A stretch of DNA of 64,000 bases from Mugil cephalus. Lineage: Eukaryota; Chordata; Actinopteri; Mugiliformes; Mugilidae. Below are positions 23,090-35,170 of the stretch, one piece after another (position 1 is the first letter of the stretch; every line of letters begins with the position of its first letter). The stretch spans positions 4,262,088-4,326,087 of the forward strand of contig NC_061776.1 in assembly GCF_022458985.1 (NCBI RefSeq). The letters run 5' to 3'. The notes below the pieces were generated by a model. That model saw only the letters and a program-made list of their open reading frames with translations. It was not told the DNA's origin and did not search any database. A program made the translations under genes and the position numbers.

Positions 23090-24265
23090 TATTACAGTTT
23101 TTCTCAGTCGCTTTGGTACATTTCTCAAATCATCCTCGACATTTGCAAAACAGTAAGTGCATTTCTCAAAACAATTTGTACAAAAAACAAAACACCATGG
23201 ATTACCTGCAAAAGCCACTCTCTTGCTCAAAATCCTTAGTTCATCTCTCAAAAGTAAATATTGGTGTCACTGAACATGTCAGTGCCATCAGAATAATAAG
23301 TCCTTTCGTCATTGTGTACGGATAAGACAGTCAAATTGCTCAGTCATGTTGTCAGTATAACAGTGTACTCTGGAGGGATGTTCTGATGTAAACTAAGCCT
23401 AAAGTTTTGTTGACAATTATTGTAAATTGTAGGTTACACCTTAGTGTATGTGGGAGTTTGATTGCAAGAGACTGGACAAGATTCACATTTATGCTTTTAT
23501 TGTCTGTACTGTAATTTGTTAAAAGACCATGTCATTGTGATACAGAAAGAAAAGATAGCAATGAATAGCACAAAGGAAAAAAATTACTGTGCAGTCTTCC
23601 TACATCTCCTGACGTTCCTGTCTGTTGGGCCACAAATTCTCATCCACATCACAACGAACATCTTCTCTTGCGATGCAGCGTGGAAAGAATCTTTTAGAGT
23701 GTCTTATGCAGCCTCTGCAGGAATCTGCTGTGATGTCATCACACGCTGCATCCATGGCAGCCACAAGGGTCATCTGTGTATGTGGCTGGTGATCATATAC
23801 TTTCCATCTCCACGCTGAGAAAAATTCCTCAATGAAATTAAGGAATGGGGAGGAGGGTGAGAGGAACTCCATCAGCATCCTGTTGTGTGCGCAAACCATT
23901 GCCTGATGATGTTGGAGCGATGGAAACTGACAATGTCCTAAACTATCACATACTTTGGCAGGTCATCTCCAATCTGGCCCCTCTCTTCTTCAGGGATGAG
24001 ATCCCTGTAGAGAGTGTCTAAAAAGGTGACAAGACGCTCTGTATTGTATGGCCCAATAATGGGAACATGTGTTAACACACCATTCTCAGAGATAGCAGCA
24101 GCCATGGTTACGTTCCCGCCCTGATGACCTGGTGCATCAACTGTAGCTCTGTGGCCAATGATATTTCAACCACTCCTTCTGCGTTTAGTTCGGTTGAAGC
24201 CAGCCTCATCCATGTAGATGAAGCTGTGTGGTCGTTCACTTGCTTCCAGTTCCTTTATACGCTAT
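23090..24265 (-). pseudogene. Broken IS630/Tc1-mariner-like DDE transposase element
   Basis: On the minus strand from about 24262 to 23602 a single transposase can be followed: YMDEAGFNRTKRR (first catalytic Asp), an IIGPYNTERL stretch, then DIVSFHRSN (second Asp), then FLNFIEEFFSAW (catalytic Glu in IEEFF). At least two stops interrupt it, one after RTKRRRSG and one just before DIVSFH. The C-terminal part remains open (23899-23600). The left end near 23094 (CAGTTTTTCTCAGTCGCTTT) looks like a terminal repeat, but the right end was not found. The fold suits cut-and-paste transposition at TA sites; this copy is dead. Confidence 0.75.
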
Positions 24266-25100
24266 ATCCAGAAGACACAAAACGAGGTTGATGAATTACG
24301 TGCATTTTCATTTTGGGCAAGATACAGTTACAACAAATGTATACAGTGCACATGGCATCTTCTTTTCTACAGCCATAGCAAATGTGTAAATGTCACACTT
24401 ACTGTTCTGTATATCACTATACAACGTTGTACTGTTTACTGTGAGGTACAGTTGCTGCATGCTCATACATGTTTTACCTGGACATACTGGTAGCAGCTCC
24501 TTCACTCTTTCACCATTTCTTTCAAATGAAACGGTGTACAGCTGCTTCATATTCATTTGGTGTCTTTTCAGCACCCTGTTGTTGGGACTCAGTCCATTTA
24601 AAATGGAGGACAAGCCTGCATGGTTCTCTTTGTTCCCCAGACAAAGAAGGCCTTTGGACTCAACCTCCCAGCAGCCTTCACCTTTTCACACTTAGGTGTG
24701 AAACCTGTGTGTGACCCCATTGGTCACTGTATGGCCCAGCCAATCAGCACATTAACCACCATCTTTCCTTCTTGGATGTGACTGGGTAACGTGACTGGGC
24801 CTAGTTAGCTTACCTGGTACCTACCTTGACTAAGCATAGAAGACTTTAACCATGCCAGTGTATGGGGTGATTGGCATTTATGAAATACTTGAGCTTTGTT
24901 GATTTCATCTATAGTCTACAGTCATTTAACCTGTAACTTTAATTTGTGACCTCGGTGGTGAACAAAGGACACACCTTTGTCCTCCTCCCTCCACATCACA
25001 TGTGTTTGGCCTTAGAGAACATCTTGGAGACCAGCTGGTTGTAACCCTCTGTCTCAGGACAAAGCAGCCACCCACCATCTTGTCCATTGTCTGAGGTCAC
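24266..25100. other. Spacer, possibly the 5' part of the broken transposon
   Basis: Lies upstream (minus strand) of the transposase relic. Several short frames overlap on both strands, none with recognisable motifs. Beyond about 24800 the sequence looks unique. Confidence 0.4.
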
Positions 25101-25120
25101 ACTTCACACCTCACACAGTC

Positions 25121-25138
25121 ACACACACACACACACAA

Positions 25139-25196
<58 letters not shown>
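25121..25196. repeat. (CA)n microsatellite
   Basis: Two adjoining CA runs, the second about 27 units, with one AATC interruption. Confidence 0.95.
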
Positions 25197-25197
<1 letters not shown>

Positions 25198-26340
25198 ATC
25201 ATACACTCGCACTAACGTACACACAACCACACGTGTACATAGTGTATGTAGCTCACCTTAGTTTAATGTTTTGTTTTTTCATTTTCTATGTCCAATACAC
25301 TTCCTTTGAAACTTTGCTAGTCTGTTAATGTTGTGCGAGAGTGAATATGCCAACATCTACGCTGTAGAACTCCTTCAGGTTTGCTACTATTAATAGGCTT
25401 CCATTGTTTGTGATTATTAAGTTAATTATTTAACGAGGTTCTGTGTTAATAGTTAGCATACCCACCTTCATGGGACTGATTTTTGGTAAATTGGCTGTCT
25501 GGTGCCCCGAGGTCGATTTAAGGTTTATTAAATCCTATTAATATTTTTATAGTAATTATCAATATTTTGATATAGATATTTTACTAATTTGATAGCCAAT
25601 AACCAGAGTGCACCGTAAATAGCGCCCTCTATGTCAAATAGAGCTCGACATTTATAGTGCATAACCTCGATCAGCACTGTCTGTAGGAGGCAGAGTTCAA
25701 TCCCCAACATAAATGCTGCTTCCATGAGACGCATCATATTCTCCACATTCTTACGAATATATTTACACCACAGTTGGAGATGGAGATGATAACACTTGTG
25801 GACTTTTATGACTGTGCTGGAAAAAACTTCCTTTGACCTTAAAACCTCAGGTAGGTAGGTTACTTTATTCATCCCCAAAGGGAAATTCGGTATATAAATT
25901 AGGTTTAGTAACTAGGAGAACCTGGAGAGAACCCACACAGACACAAGGAGAACATGTAAAATCCAAACAGAAAGGTCCAAGTCGGCCGATGGATTCAAAC
26001 CCTTCTTGCTGTGAGACATCAGTGCTAACCACCACTCCACTGTGCCGTCCCTATTATGTGTTGTTTTTGTTTTTTTCCCCCTTTATTTCTAACTGTTGAA
26101 ATATCAACAACATCAATAAATATGATGTTAAATATGTAAAAATTGATCTGTTCAAACTGGTCTACTCTGTGTTTGGACTCTGCTTCATGACCTTCACTAC
26201 CCTCCCTGTCCACTCTTGTTGTTGTTTGTTTCTGATTGTTTTTTTTTTATACATATATTTTATTTTGTTTTGTCAATTTTTTATTTTCTGTTAGGTGACC
26301 TTGGGTGACATGAAAGGTGCTAAAAAATAAAATGTATTAT
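25197..26340. other. Spacer with interspersed repeats
   Basis: 25850-25890 contains TACTTTATTCATCCCCAAAG, a common LINE 3' end in fish. 25915-26055 is the second copy of the repeat at 22660-22805. A 116-codon minus-strand frame (25878-25528) has no family features that I recognise and starts inside the LINE tail, so I do not call it a gene. Confidence 0.45.
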
Positions 26341-26510
26341 TATTATTATTAATATTATTGTTAAATAAATAGTGAGAGCAGGAAAGAAGAATCTCCCTCA
26401 GCTCAGTAGTTTGTGACTCTGTCTGAGATGGAGGTGAAATATGTGAACCTGGGCTCTGGTTTACTGCTCTCTTCCTGTCACAAACACTGTTTGACATCTG
26501 TTCATCTGTT

Positions 26511-26656
26511 GGTTTTTGTTCAGGCTGCTCACATCATTTCTCACTGTGGGTATCTCTCTTCACACAGGAGCAGTAGTAGGAGGCTGAATGATCGACTTTA
26601 ACTTTCTTTATCTCTAACTCCCAACTGTTCTGTTTATTCACAGATGAGAAATCATC
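26511..26656 (-). pseudogene. Truncated V segment with intact RSS
   Basis: An intact nonamer (26519-26511), 22 bp spacer and CACAGTG heptamer (26548-26542) are followed by only the last ~107 bp of a V exon (26549-26656), covering the E to G strands and SSYYC-like end (CSCVKRD-type CDR3 start). It then fuses directly to sequence that elsewhere lies ~1.3 kb upstream of V1 (8525 onward). Leader, promoter and most of the V domain are deleted. The surviving 23-type signal could still be cut by the recombinase. Confidence 0.85.
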
Positions 26657-28990
26657 TCATCTGCAGCTTTACCATTCAAAGAAAAACTCCAATGATGAGT
26701 TTGATCAATGAAAGGAAGAAAGAAAATGAAAATCTCATCCTCCACAAATCATTTCATTCCTCCTTCTTTTCATACTGGATCTCTACTTTCATGATATTTA
26801 GCAGATATGTCTGCTGTAATACATGATCTATGGAGAGAAGAAGGTTATGTTCCATGTGAAGGTTTTACAGGGCAGCTGTTAATGGCTGAATCAGCAGAAA
26901 AAAGTGGTTTAAAACTGGTTTCAGGATTAAATTTGGATTTACTACAGTAGACAAACAGGTGTTGGACTTATACCATAGACTGTAAATATACAATCAGTGG
27001 TTAGAGGTGATAGCATGAAATGTACTGTCAGCATCTACTTTAAAGATAAAAAGTAACCACACAGAGAAGTATATCATGAAAACAACATAACAGGGACATT
27101 TCAGAGCATCACTGCCACAACAAGAAACAAGAAAAGGTGTCACTGAAAATGAGTCATGTTTTAATGTGATTTTTATGTTTTAACCTCATGTAACACGTTA
27201 TAATGTGAAAACTGACCCATTTTAGTTTTTCTGGTGTTTCAGCTCTTCTTTATTTATATATTTTACTATGAGATAGAATGACTTGCATGCTTTTGTAAAT
27301 AAAATAATATGATATATAATCGAATATATCAATTTCATTGTTTTCAATTCCAACAATTTCATTGTTGATGATATTTAAAGCATTGAAATGAATTCATATG
27401 TTTAAAAGTCATATTTCTCTTCCTGCCTGATTCTAAACATCTAAAGGACCAGATGTGTTGAGTTCATCTTAATTATTTTCAACCCCCAGTCCAACCACAT
27501 TGGCACATAGGCATTCACACATTATACACATATTGACTTACATCCCTACATACATACATACTAAGCACACATATGGAGAAACAAGTATTTTATACAAACA
27601 TTGTTACAACACTCCCTAGTTCCAAAAGCATTTCACTTCTCATCTCATCTCATACTACCCCTTAATCCTCACTAGGGTCACGGGGGTTGCTGGAGTCTAT
27701 CCCAGCTGGCATTGGGTGAGAGGCGGGGTACACCCTGGACAGGTCTCCAGTCTATTGCAGGCCTAACATAGAGAGAAACTACCATTCGTCCCCAACTGTG
27801 GAACAGCTGGGGTGCCATCCTTGGCGTTGTCCTTGTCCTTGTCTGTCCATGGGGGGCACCGTCCCTTGGGTCCCTTCAGCCTGGGTGGTTAGACACTCTA
27901 CACCTTGGTGTGGGGGCCTCTCTGCTCGGGTCAGGGTGATCCTTACCGCAACGTCCCTATGGTTAAGGGGCTGGGACCCCTAGGCGTGGACGTCACTGCT
28001 TATGTAACGCACTTTGGGATGCTTTTCACTGTGAAAAGTGCTATATAAATAAATGAAGTTTGAAGTTTGAAACAGTGCCTCACTGTTTTACGACCCTTTG
28101 CGCTCACATAGTATGCTATGTATACTTTTATCCAGCAGATGTCGCTATATTTAATTGTATCAAATGCTTCGAACCACTGAACCATTTTAACACAATTGCT
28201 TCAGATTGATTCAGTGTTTCAGAAAGCTTCGGTTTCTCCATCACTACTTCCGCCTGGTGTCCCACTGTGAAGGTCTGGACTAAACAGGGAGTAAATCTTT
28301 GGTTCCTTGTCGATATGTTCGTTATTCTGGTGCAGACTTTAAACCGTCGACTGTATAGAGAAGACAACGACACTAATTTATAGAAAAAAATCTTTCAATA
28401 ACCACAATGATTTAAATATTGTGTCAGAGTGAATACATTTAGTCTTCAGTTAAAAAAAAATCCAATATTACATACAGTATATGTATTCAAAGGTAACTGA
28501 AACAATCCCATCACGCTTTGGTAAAATGTTGTGGCCTGTTGGGAGATAAGGAGGATGAAAAGGATGGAGCCTGCTGCCCCCAGACGGCTGCCATCTTGGT
28601 TCCTTATGAGGCGGGTGAGCATCCAGTTGCAGCCAATCACAAGTTAGGTGTGGCCCGTTCTCCCAATCACCTCTGGTACAGTCCTATTATTAGATAGGGA
28701 TTAGAAATAAAGAAAAAACACAGCACACATGCAGCACACACGACAGCCTGTAAAATGACCACAGTCATAACACTATGAGACTGAGAATAAGCAGGATCAT
28801 ATGATAAACAAGAGTCGTTCATGTGTCAGGCCGGCATTTCAAACAACAACCAGTTGGATAATAGTTCTTCTTTTTTAATGTCGTACACAATGTGTGCATT
28901 TCTTATGGTGCAGATAAGATGGCGCTATCCCTCAGGTGGTTCTTCTACCAGCTCTGTTTACCTTCTTCTTCTGTGTCCGTCTTTCTTGGA
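26657..28990. other. Duplicated V-upstream block (copy of 8525-10900)
   Basis: Same order and near-identical sequence as 8525-10900, including the SINE-like repeat (27640-28065). The 10560-10740 part is shortened here near 28770-28800. No gene. Confidence 0.7.
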
Positions 28991-29049
28991 TGGTAAATGC
29001 AAGTGGGACAGGTGTCATCGGTGCAGTCCTTCTTGTTTTGTCACTGAAA

Positions 29050-29195
29050 CCCTCTCTATGTCCAAGCTCTCACAGGGAGAGGTAACTTCAGCACTGGACA
29101 GCTCCCCTGAATCCCATCTATTGCCAAGCTCTGACTTCAGCACTGGACAGCTCCTCTGAACCCTTCTCTACTGCCAAGCTCTCACAGGGAGAATC
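29050..29195. repeat. Minisatellite, about 2-3 units of ~60 bp
   Basis: Repeats of a unit with CCAAGCTCTCACAGGGAGA and CTTCAGCACTGGACAGCTCC. The homologous place at 11660-11715 has one unit, and the inverted copy at 56455-56620 has about four. Units vary in length by whole half-units. Confidence 0.75.
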
Positions 29196-29485
29196 AAATC
29201 AAATCAAACTTTATTTATATAGCACCTTTCATGCAATAACAGAAAATGCAACACAAAGTGCTTCACGAATAAAAAAACATAAAACATTACAAGAAACAAA
29301 TCAAGAACATACCCGCTCCTTCCCCACCCACACACACACACACACACTCACACCCATATACAATGTAAGAGCTGTTGAGACATGGCACTGAGGCTTAAGA
29401 CAAGGAGGACGCTACCTTTAAGGGGCCCGTCCATGCAACCAAAGGAATGCCGCCGCGAGGCTCACCCCGACCTGGGCAGAGAGGT
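29196..29485 (-). mobile_element. LINE 3' end fragment
   Basis: Starts AATCAAATCAAATCAAACTT, then TTATTTATATAGCACC, matching 51985-52330 in the larger LINE tail. The minus-strand orientation follows from that copy. Contains a short CA run (29332-29346). Confidence 0.6.
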
Positions 29486-29489
29486 GGGC

Positions 29490-30530
29490 CCCAGGCTCAG
29501 AGGAAAAAAGGTTTACAGAAAACAAGAGAAAGGGAGGGGAGGCAGTGAGTGTGTACAGAAGCAGATATGAATCCGTTCTCAGTGGTTATTAGGACAGAAA
29601 ACAAACTGCTGACAGCCAATCAGACTTCCTTCCTGCAGCAGACGGGCTGTGTGGGTTTGTGCTCTGCAGCCTCCACACCGTTAGCTGTGGCTTTTCACTT
29701 TAATGACAGTTTCAACCACCAGCTCTGGTTAAAGAATCGTTCCAGGAAGCACCTGTGTTCTTCAACTGAGAGACAAGAAACACATTTATGTTCATCATTA
29801 AAACTTAGAACCAACTCTTTTTATGTTCAATTGTTTTTCCAATTAAATAAAACTAATTATTTTAATGTTGTGTTTAAAATCTTTCATCCTCTCATGAATT
29901 TCTCTCTCTGATGAATATAACTTTAAAGAAGTTGAACTCTGCCTGCAAAGAGTTTAAATTGATCCAATGAGAAGATTTTCAACTTCTATATGAAACAATG
30001 ATGCTTCCTGTTCTTTATCATTAATCAGAACCCAACACAAACGTCACTGAGACAGAGACACAAACCCACGGTATAAACAAGTCATGCTGTTGTTGTGAAG
30101 CAGGCGTCCATGTTGGTTCACCTCAAATCTCATTATTTCCATGAGTTATAGTTGACAAAAGAGTCTGAATGTCCCAATAAGTTGTAATTCACCATGAGTT
30201 CACCTTATTAACCACACTGACCCACATTTCTCATGGAAATTAAATCCAAGCTTCATTTTTTATCAGTGCGGTCTGTGCTTCATTCACAGGGTTCATAGAC
30301 ATCACATCCAACAGTCACTAATATACGAGCTAAAGTATTTGACTTGCTTTATTAAGACACATGAAAAGAATAAAAATGTGTTAATTGAGTGTGGTCCAGT
30401 GAAACAAAAGAGCAGCCTGGTGGAGTTTGATTTATTAGAAAGAAGAAACACAAGAGCAGAAGAAACAGCTGGAAACTGATGATGATTCAGCTTCATTTTC
30501 ATTATTATACAAGTCATTGTCACAAGCGAA
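29490..30530 (-). other. Orphan copy of the constant-gene 3' flank
   Basis: Matches 42560-43550 and 14000-14920, the sequence just downstream of C2 and C1. It stops before the transmembrane exon, so a constant gene once lay here or the block was copied without it. It shares a ~100 bp segment (about 30065-30170) with the C2 flank that is absent from the C1 flank. Confidence 0.7.
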
Positions 30531-30879
30531 TTGAAAAGAGCTGAATTCTTGGTGTTAAACTAGACATACACTAGTAGAGTTAATTCTACTCTGGGTAGAG
30601 TTAATCCATTATAATTAACTCTCAGTTGATAAATATAGGGAAGTTTATTTTTCTACACTTTGTATCTAGAAACTGTGTCAGATACATAAATAGATTGCAA
30701 GTTACCCGCACATTTCAAATATCTGGCTTTAGAAAACGAAAAACCATCAAATGGGATTGAAGTGACTCCATACTCTGGGTGTTCTGGAGGAGATTTCATT
30801 CAACATTATTAGGGGCACGTGGCAACACACTCTTGGCCAACAGCCCGCAAGAGAGCTACTTTACTTCACTGCCTTGGTG

Positions 30880-31372
30880 CTGAGGGGCAGAGGATTTTTT
30901 TACTTGCTGCCTGATATCCTACAGGTACGAGTTTTGAGGATGCTGTGAGACACTTCTTGCCTAAAGTTAACATCATAGTGGAGCGGCATACTTTCCGATA
31001 ACACTGGAGAATATTGTTGATCTCCGTGCACTTCCTGTTAAATGTGCATTTGATACAAATACAGACCAAATGGTTCAGGATCAGTTGTTGGAACACCTGC
31101 AATGTGACAGAATGGGAGAGAGACTGTTATTAGACCCTGATTTACAGAAAGAAAAGAACTATTGCAGCTACAGCTGCTAATGTACCTGTGGCTCGGACAA
31201 GCATTTAGCAAATTCCTTTCAGTGTCCTCCAGCAAAAGTACAGTGTAAATCCTGCAGTAAAAAAGGACATTATGTTAGAGTTTGTCGTTCTGCCCCATCT
31301 AATGATGTATATGAAGTACAGTTACCTGACGTCACCATACTGTGCCAACCAGTTCTCATTCCCAAGGCCTAA
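30880..31372 (+). pseudogene. Ty3/gypsy-like Gag relic with a zinc knuckle
   Basis: Across shifting plus-strand frames, 30930-31150 reads in segments like a retrotransposon Gag core (FEDAVRHFLPKVNI, DQLLEHLQCDRMGERLL). 31181-31372 is open and carries a CCHC knuckle, CKSCSKKGHYVRVC, preceded by a second cysteine-rich repeat. Several frameshifts and stops make it non-functional. No LTRs or pol were found beside it. Confidence 0.6.
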
Positions 31373-31379
31373 TATGCCG

Positions 31380-32690
31380 ACGATTTGTCACGCCCTAGAC
31401 GTCTGATACTGCCGCAAAAGGTACCCTTCCACGTCTGTATAAGACGCTCTGGTTTCTCAATTGACTTCAATGTAAACCCGCTCTCAGCGTTAAGAGACGC
31501 TTAGAGCAGAGGCTGCAGTCCTCCATTCACTACAATAATAACCCATTCGCGGTTATTGACGGTATGTCATTGAGCACACCCTTTTCGACATGATAAAGCT
31601 GCCACGTAAAAACAGTGAAAACACGCCAAAAATAGCATTAATGATTCTATTAATAGCGTATCTCTACTCAAGATATCAACATATAGGTTGGGAATATACC
31701 TTTCTGTTTGAAAATGAGTGGATATATGTTTTCTGAACCCTAATATCATCATCCTAACCCTTAAGAAGAATTCAGGAATTACATTTTTTTCCAAGTCACA
31801 ATACACAACAGCTTGCCGCGCCATATATTTTGTAGTTCTGATGTATTCTCTCTATTATGTAAAATTGTGACTGTGATCTTAGCAAACTTTGCATGGGCTT
31901 TAGGGCCTGGGGAGCACAACTGTTTGATCAGATTTCATCTTTGTCATTGGTAAGAGGGTGAAATCAGGTTTTTTCAAGGTTTCAACACTAGTCAATAGCG
32001 CCACTTATTAGTTTGCCCTTAGGTATCACAGTAGAGGTCAATAATTTTCCAAAACCGTTGACCCTGTGTCGGTAGCATGTTTTATTGTTGAACAGTAAGC
32101 CTTCAAATGTGTCTCAGGTACAAGGTTCAAAGGGCACACCTGAGGAGCAGGACCCGCCCACAACTCTCATACTGACATATGTTACTCCCCAGGTCAAGAC
32201 CTTTCAAACGATGTCATCACTGTTGTCCTACGACAAAGTTTAATTTTCATCTGGCTCTCAGCCATGGCTGTCTCAGGTGTACATCCAAAGACCTCTTTCT
32301 GGGCCAAGCTGGAAATCAGTCAAACATATTTTAGGGGATATTTAGTGATCAAATTTATCCCAAATATTAATTTTTGTCAATATAGTCATACTTATAAATT
32401 AGGACCATTTCACAGCTATTTTGCCCCATAAACCAATTCATGTTTCACAGGTCATATTTTCCTATTTACATAATATGGCCATTAAAAAACTCTTTAACCC
32501 CTTCCCTTGTCTTAAAGGATTATCTTTGATGATCAAGAATATAAGGGATAAATGTATCAGGATTACGCCCTTCCAAAGGCATGACAACAGTCAAATCAGG
32601 TGGCATTTTGTCTTGATTGAGACCACAGCAGAAAGACAAAATGTCTCTTAGCCACTGGCTCAGGGTCATGAAGGCAATGAAGGTCACACG
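31380..32690. other. Unique spacer, nothing recognised
   Basis: No convincing coding frames, no terminal repeats and no similarity to other parts of the window. The frame at 31824-31567 and the one at 32421-32651 have no recognisable features. Confidence 0.45.
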
Positions 32691-32710
32691 CTTTCCTTGT
32701 TCACAACTAT

Positions 32711-32716
32711 TTTATT
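32711..32716 (-). terminator. Possible polyadenylation signal for the 33.4-33.9 kb gene model
   Basis: AATAAA on the minus strand, about 690 bp downstream of the putative stop codon. Such hexamers are common in AT-rich DNA, so this is weak support on its own. Confidence 0.25.
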
Positions 32717-33401
32717 TGATCAAACAGATGCACAACCAAAATATGCAGCCATACAAACAATGGTAGATAACTAGAAACTGGAGCATCAGAAATGACAATT
32801 TTTGAATATATTCAAAATACAGACAAAACTTTGGGGTTCTATGACTGAACAGCCTGTGCATGCTGCCCATACCTTTATAGTTGGTTATAAAATATAGTTA
32901 CAGTATACATTTTATGTTATAGTAGTATGAATGCAATCCATTTGTTGAATGAACTTCACACTGTTGTAGTGAGGTTGGCATTTTCATTATGCACACAGAA
33001 ATATATGAGGATCACTTTGCTTTTTCATGTGTACCACAGAACCTTCAAATATTTCCAGTTTACCAGTTTAATGTCATATAGAAATCTGTACAAACCATGA
33101 TAATGGCTTCATCCCTGATGGATGAAGCCATTTAAGTTGGTCCAGTAATGACTGCAAACACTACAATCAAGACTCACTTATTGTTATTAATCAAATGTAT
33201 GTTTTGGAAAGCATTTGATGTAGTGACATGTACATAAGTGGCTCATTCCAAAGATTAGTCACACTATCAAAATAGTGTGACTCCTGTTACTGCCTCTCTG
33301 CTGTGCAGGACAAAGTGTGTGTGAACTGTAATATCACAGACTCTGTGGATCCAGAGTAGCCAACATATTGTCAATAAGAGAAGGCCTGGCCTCTTTCCAC
33401 T

Positions 33402-33926
33402 TCAGCAGGACTCTGTGTTTCTGATCTCCCAGTCAGTAGCAGCCAACTCAGATGACGTCTCACAAGTCACTGCTGCATCCTCTTCTCCATCCTCCAACAA
33501 CTGAAGGAGCTCCAGGCGAAGCACTAACAGAAAAAAAAAAAAAAAACGCTGCCACAAAGTGAACTAAATACTGTAGGCTTAGGACTGCACAACAGCCTAT
33601 ACACTTCTGCTTAGCTCAACTATAACAACAACTATAAATGTCAACTTAACTTAAATGAAATCACAACATATCAATGTAGGTAAAGTACCTTTTGTCGGGT
33701 CGACACTGTCAACATCACAACTAGGTCCTTCACCTGGACATTGATACTGATCAGTTGACACTGAAAAAAAGAGATTGCATATTTACTTACTGAAAATCTT
33801 TGGCGAACAAAAGTTGTGAGCATGAATACTGACCATGTGCCAAACCCCTAGTACTTCGAGTGGATGACAGCCTTTGAGGAATAACATCTCCCATCTGTTG
33901 CGTTTTTTCCAGTGCACTGGTCTTGT
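33402..33926 (-). CDS. Unidentified small gene, three candidate coding exons
   Basis: Three minus-strand segments join cleanly in one frame. The first exon (33926-33834, 93 bp) ends ...GLAHG before GTCAGT. The second (33760-33689, 72 bp) encodes a STDQYQCPGEGPSCDVDS stretch and lies between a poly-T TTTCAG and GTACTT. The third (33523-33402) starts after a long poly-T and TTAG, and reads LRLELLQLLEDGEEDAAVT to a stop after NTESC. All junctions are phase 1. The product would be acidic. I do not recognise it. An acidic upstream piece (34271-34213, LELEEELHGAAKLLQDLE) ends in GAG|GTAAC but in the wrong phase for the next exon, so the 5' end is unresolved. It could be a host gene fragment or part of a transposon. 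Confidence 0.35.
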
Positions 33927-34048
33927 CTGAGGTTCACCCTGTGCCTCATTCTACACAATTAACAAGAAAAAATGCAACACTTAAAATACAGTCCATGATT
34001 AAAGCAAAGATTATCAAACATCTTAAGTTAATTTCACAGAAATTGTAT

Positions 34049-34050
<2 letters not shown>

Positions 34051-34102
<52 letters not shown>
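34051..34102. repeat. (AC)n microsatellite
   Basis: About 26 uninterrupted AC units followed by a short AT run. Confidence 0.95.
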
Positions 34103-34111
<9 letters not shown>

Positions 34112-34914
34112 AAATCTAAATAATACAGCATTGACTCCCCACAGCAAATTAGACAAGAGTGTTCCCTCTGTAACAACTTCTCCTACATCACTTTTAAAAT
34201 GAATAATGTTACCTCCAGATCCTGAAGAAGTTTGGCAGCGCCATGAAGCTCTTCCTCCAACTCAAGATCCTCTGAATCACTCACAATTTAAAGAGGAAAG
34301 ACATTTTGAACTCAGTGACACAAACAAACACATAACGAAAGCAAGGCACATGACATTACAACACTGATAATAACAATGGTGGGGCTATTTGGCTATTTTG
34401 CAACTTTCAACTCCTTTAATGTTTGTAATAGATTTAATCCATTATTGGTGCCAAAATAGCACTGCAAGGGAGTTGGCTCAGTCCGCATACAGCACAGTCG
34501 GTGTCCGAGACGAAAATCCCATAATACTCTTCTGCATTACATCTTTTATACTCCTAATTTTGGGACACATCCTTTCTCCAACACATCACCATGACTAACC
34601 ATCACACAATCACTTTTCTCCAATAAGGCTGTTACACTCATGACTTATTAATTAATACTAGATCATTCATTTATTTTCCGTATTTTTCCACTAACTGTGT
34701 GTTTGGACATGTCCTGACTTGTCCCCAGGCTTGCTGGCCTTTCGGTTCCCTTTTTTGCCCTGATGCCTGACAGCTGTACCCTGTTTTTCTCATTCTGCTC
34801 CTGATTTCACAATCATTAGTTACATCTCTTCAACCATTATTCATTTTACATTCTGTGTATAATATGTATTCACTGAGAATCAACACATTCAATCAAAATT
34901 ACTTAAAATCATAA

Positions 34915-35170
34915 AAACAGTGCCTCAGGCGGTAGAGCGGGTCGTCCAATGATCAGACGGTTGGCGGTTCGAATCCCGCTCTGTCCTGGTTACTGTCGTA
35001 GTGTCTTTGGGCAAGACACCTTATCCACCTTGCCCCGTATGAATGTGTATGAATGTGGTGGTGGTCGGAGGGGCTGTTCGGCGCACATTGGCAGCCACGC
35101 TTCTGTCAGTCTGCCCCAGGGCAGCTGTGGCTACAAAAGTAGCTTACCACCACCACCCGCATTTTGAGAT
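34915..35170 (+). mobile_element. tRNA-derived SINE
   Basis: A tRNA-like head with an A box (GGCGGTAGAGC, about 34929-34939) and a B box (GGTTCGAATCC, 34966-34976) at normal spacing. A tRNA-unrelated body follows, with GGGCAAGACACCTTATCCAC and GGCAGCCACGCTTCTGTCAG. The tail is lost or eroded after about 35170. It is not a tRNA gene because the acceptor stem is not closed. Confidence 0.75.

Noticed and set aside
25121..25196. CRISPR-like repetition
   Set aside because: Simple CA repeats with no spacers, in a vertebrate genome.
25528..25878. A 116-codon minus-strand gene
   Set aside because: Starts within a LINE 3' end, no family features, no splice or promoter signals.
34915..34990. A tRNA gene
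   Set aside because: A and B boxes are present, but the acceptor stem does not pair and a SINE body follows.
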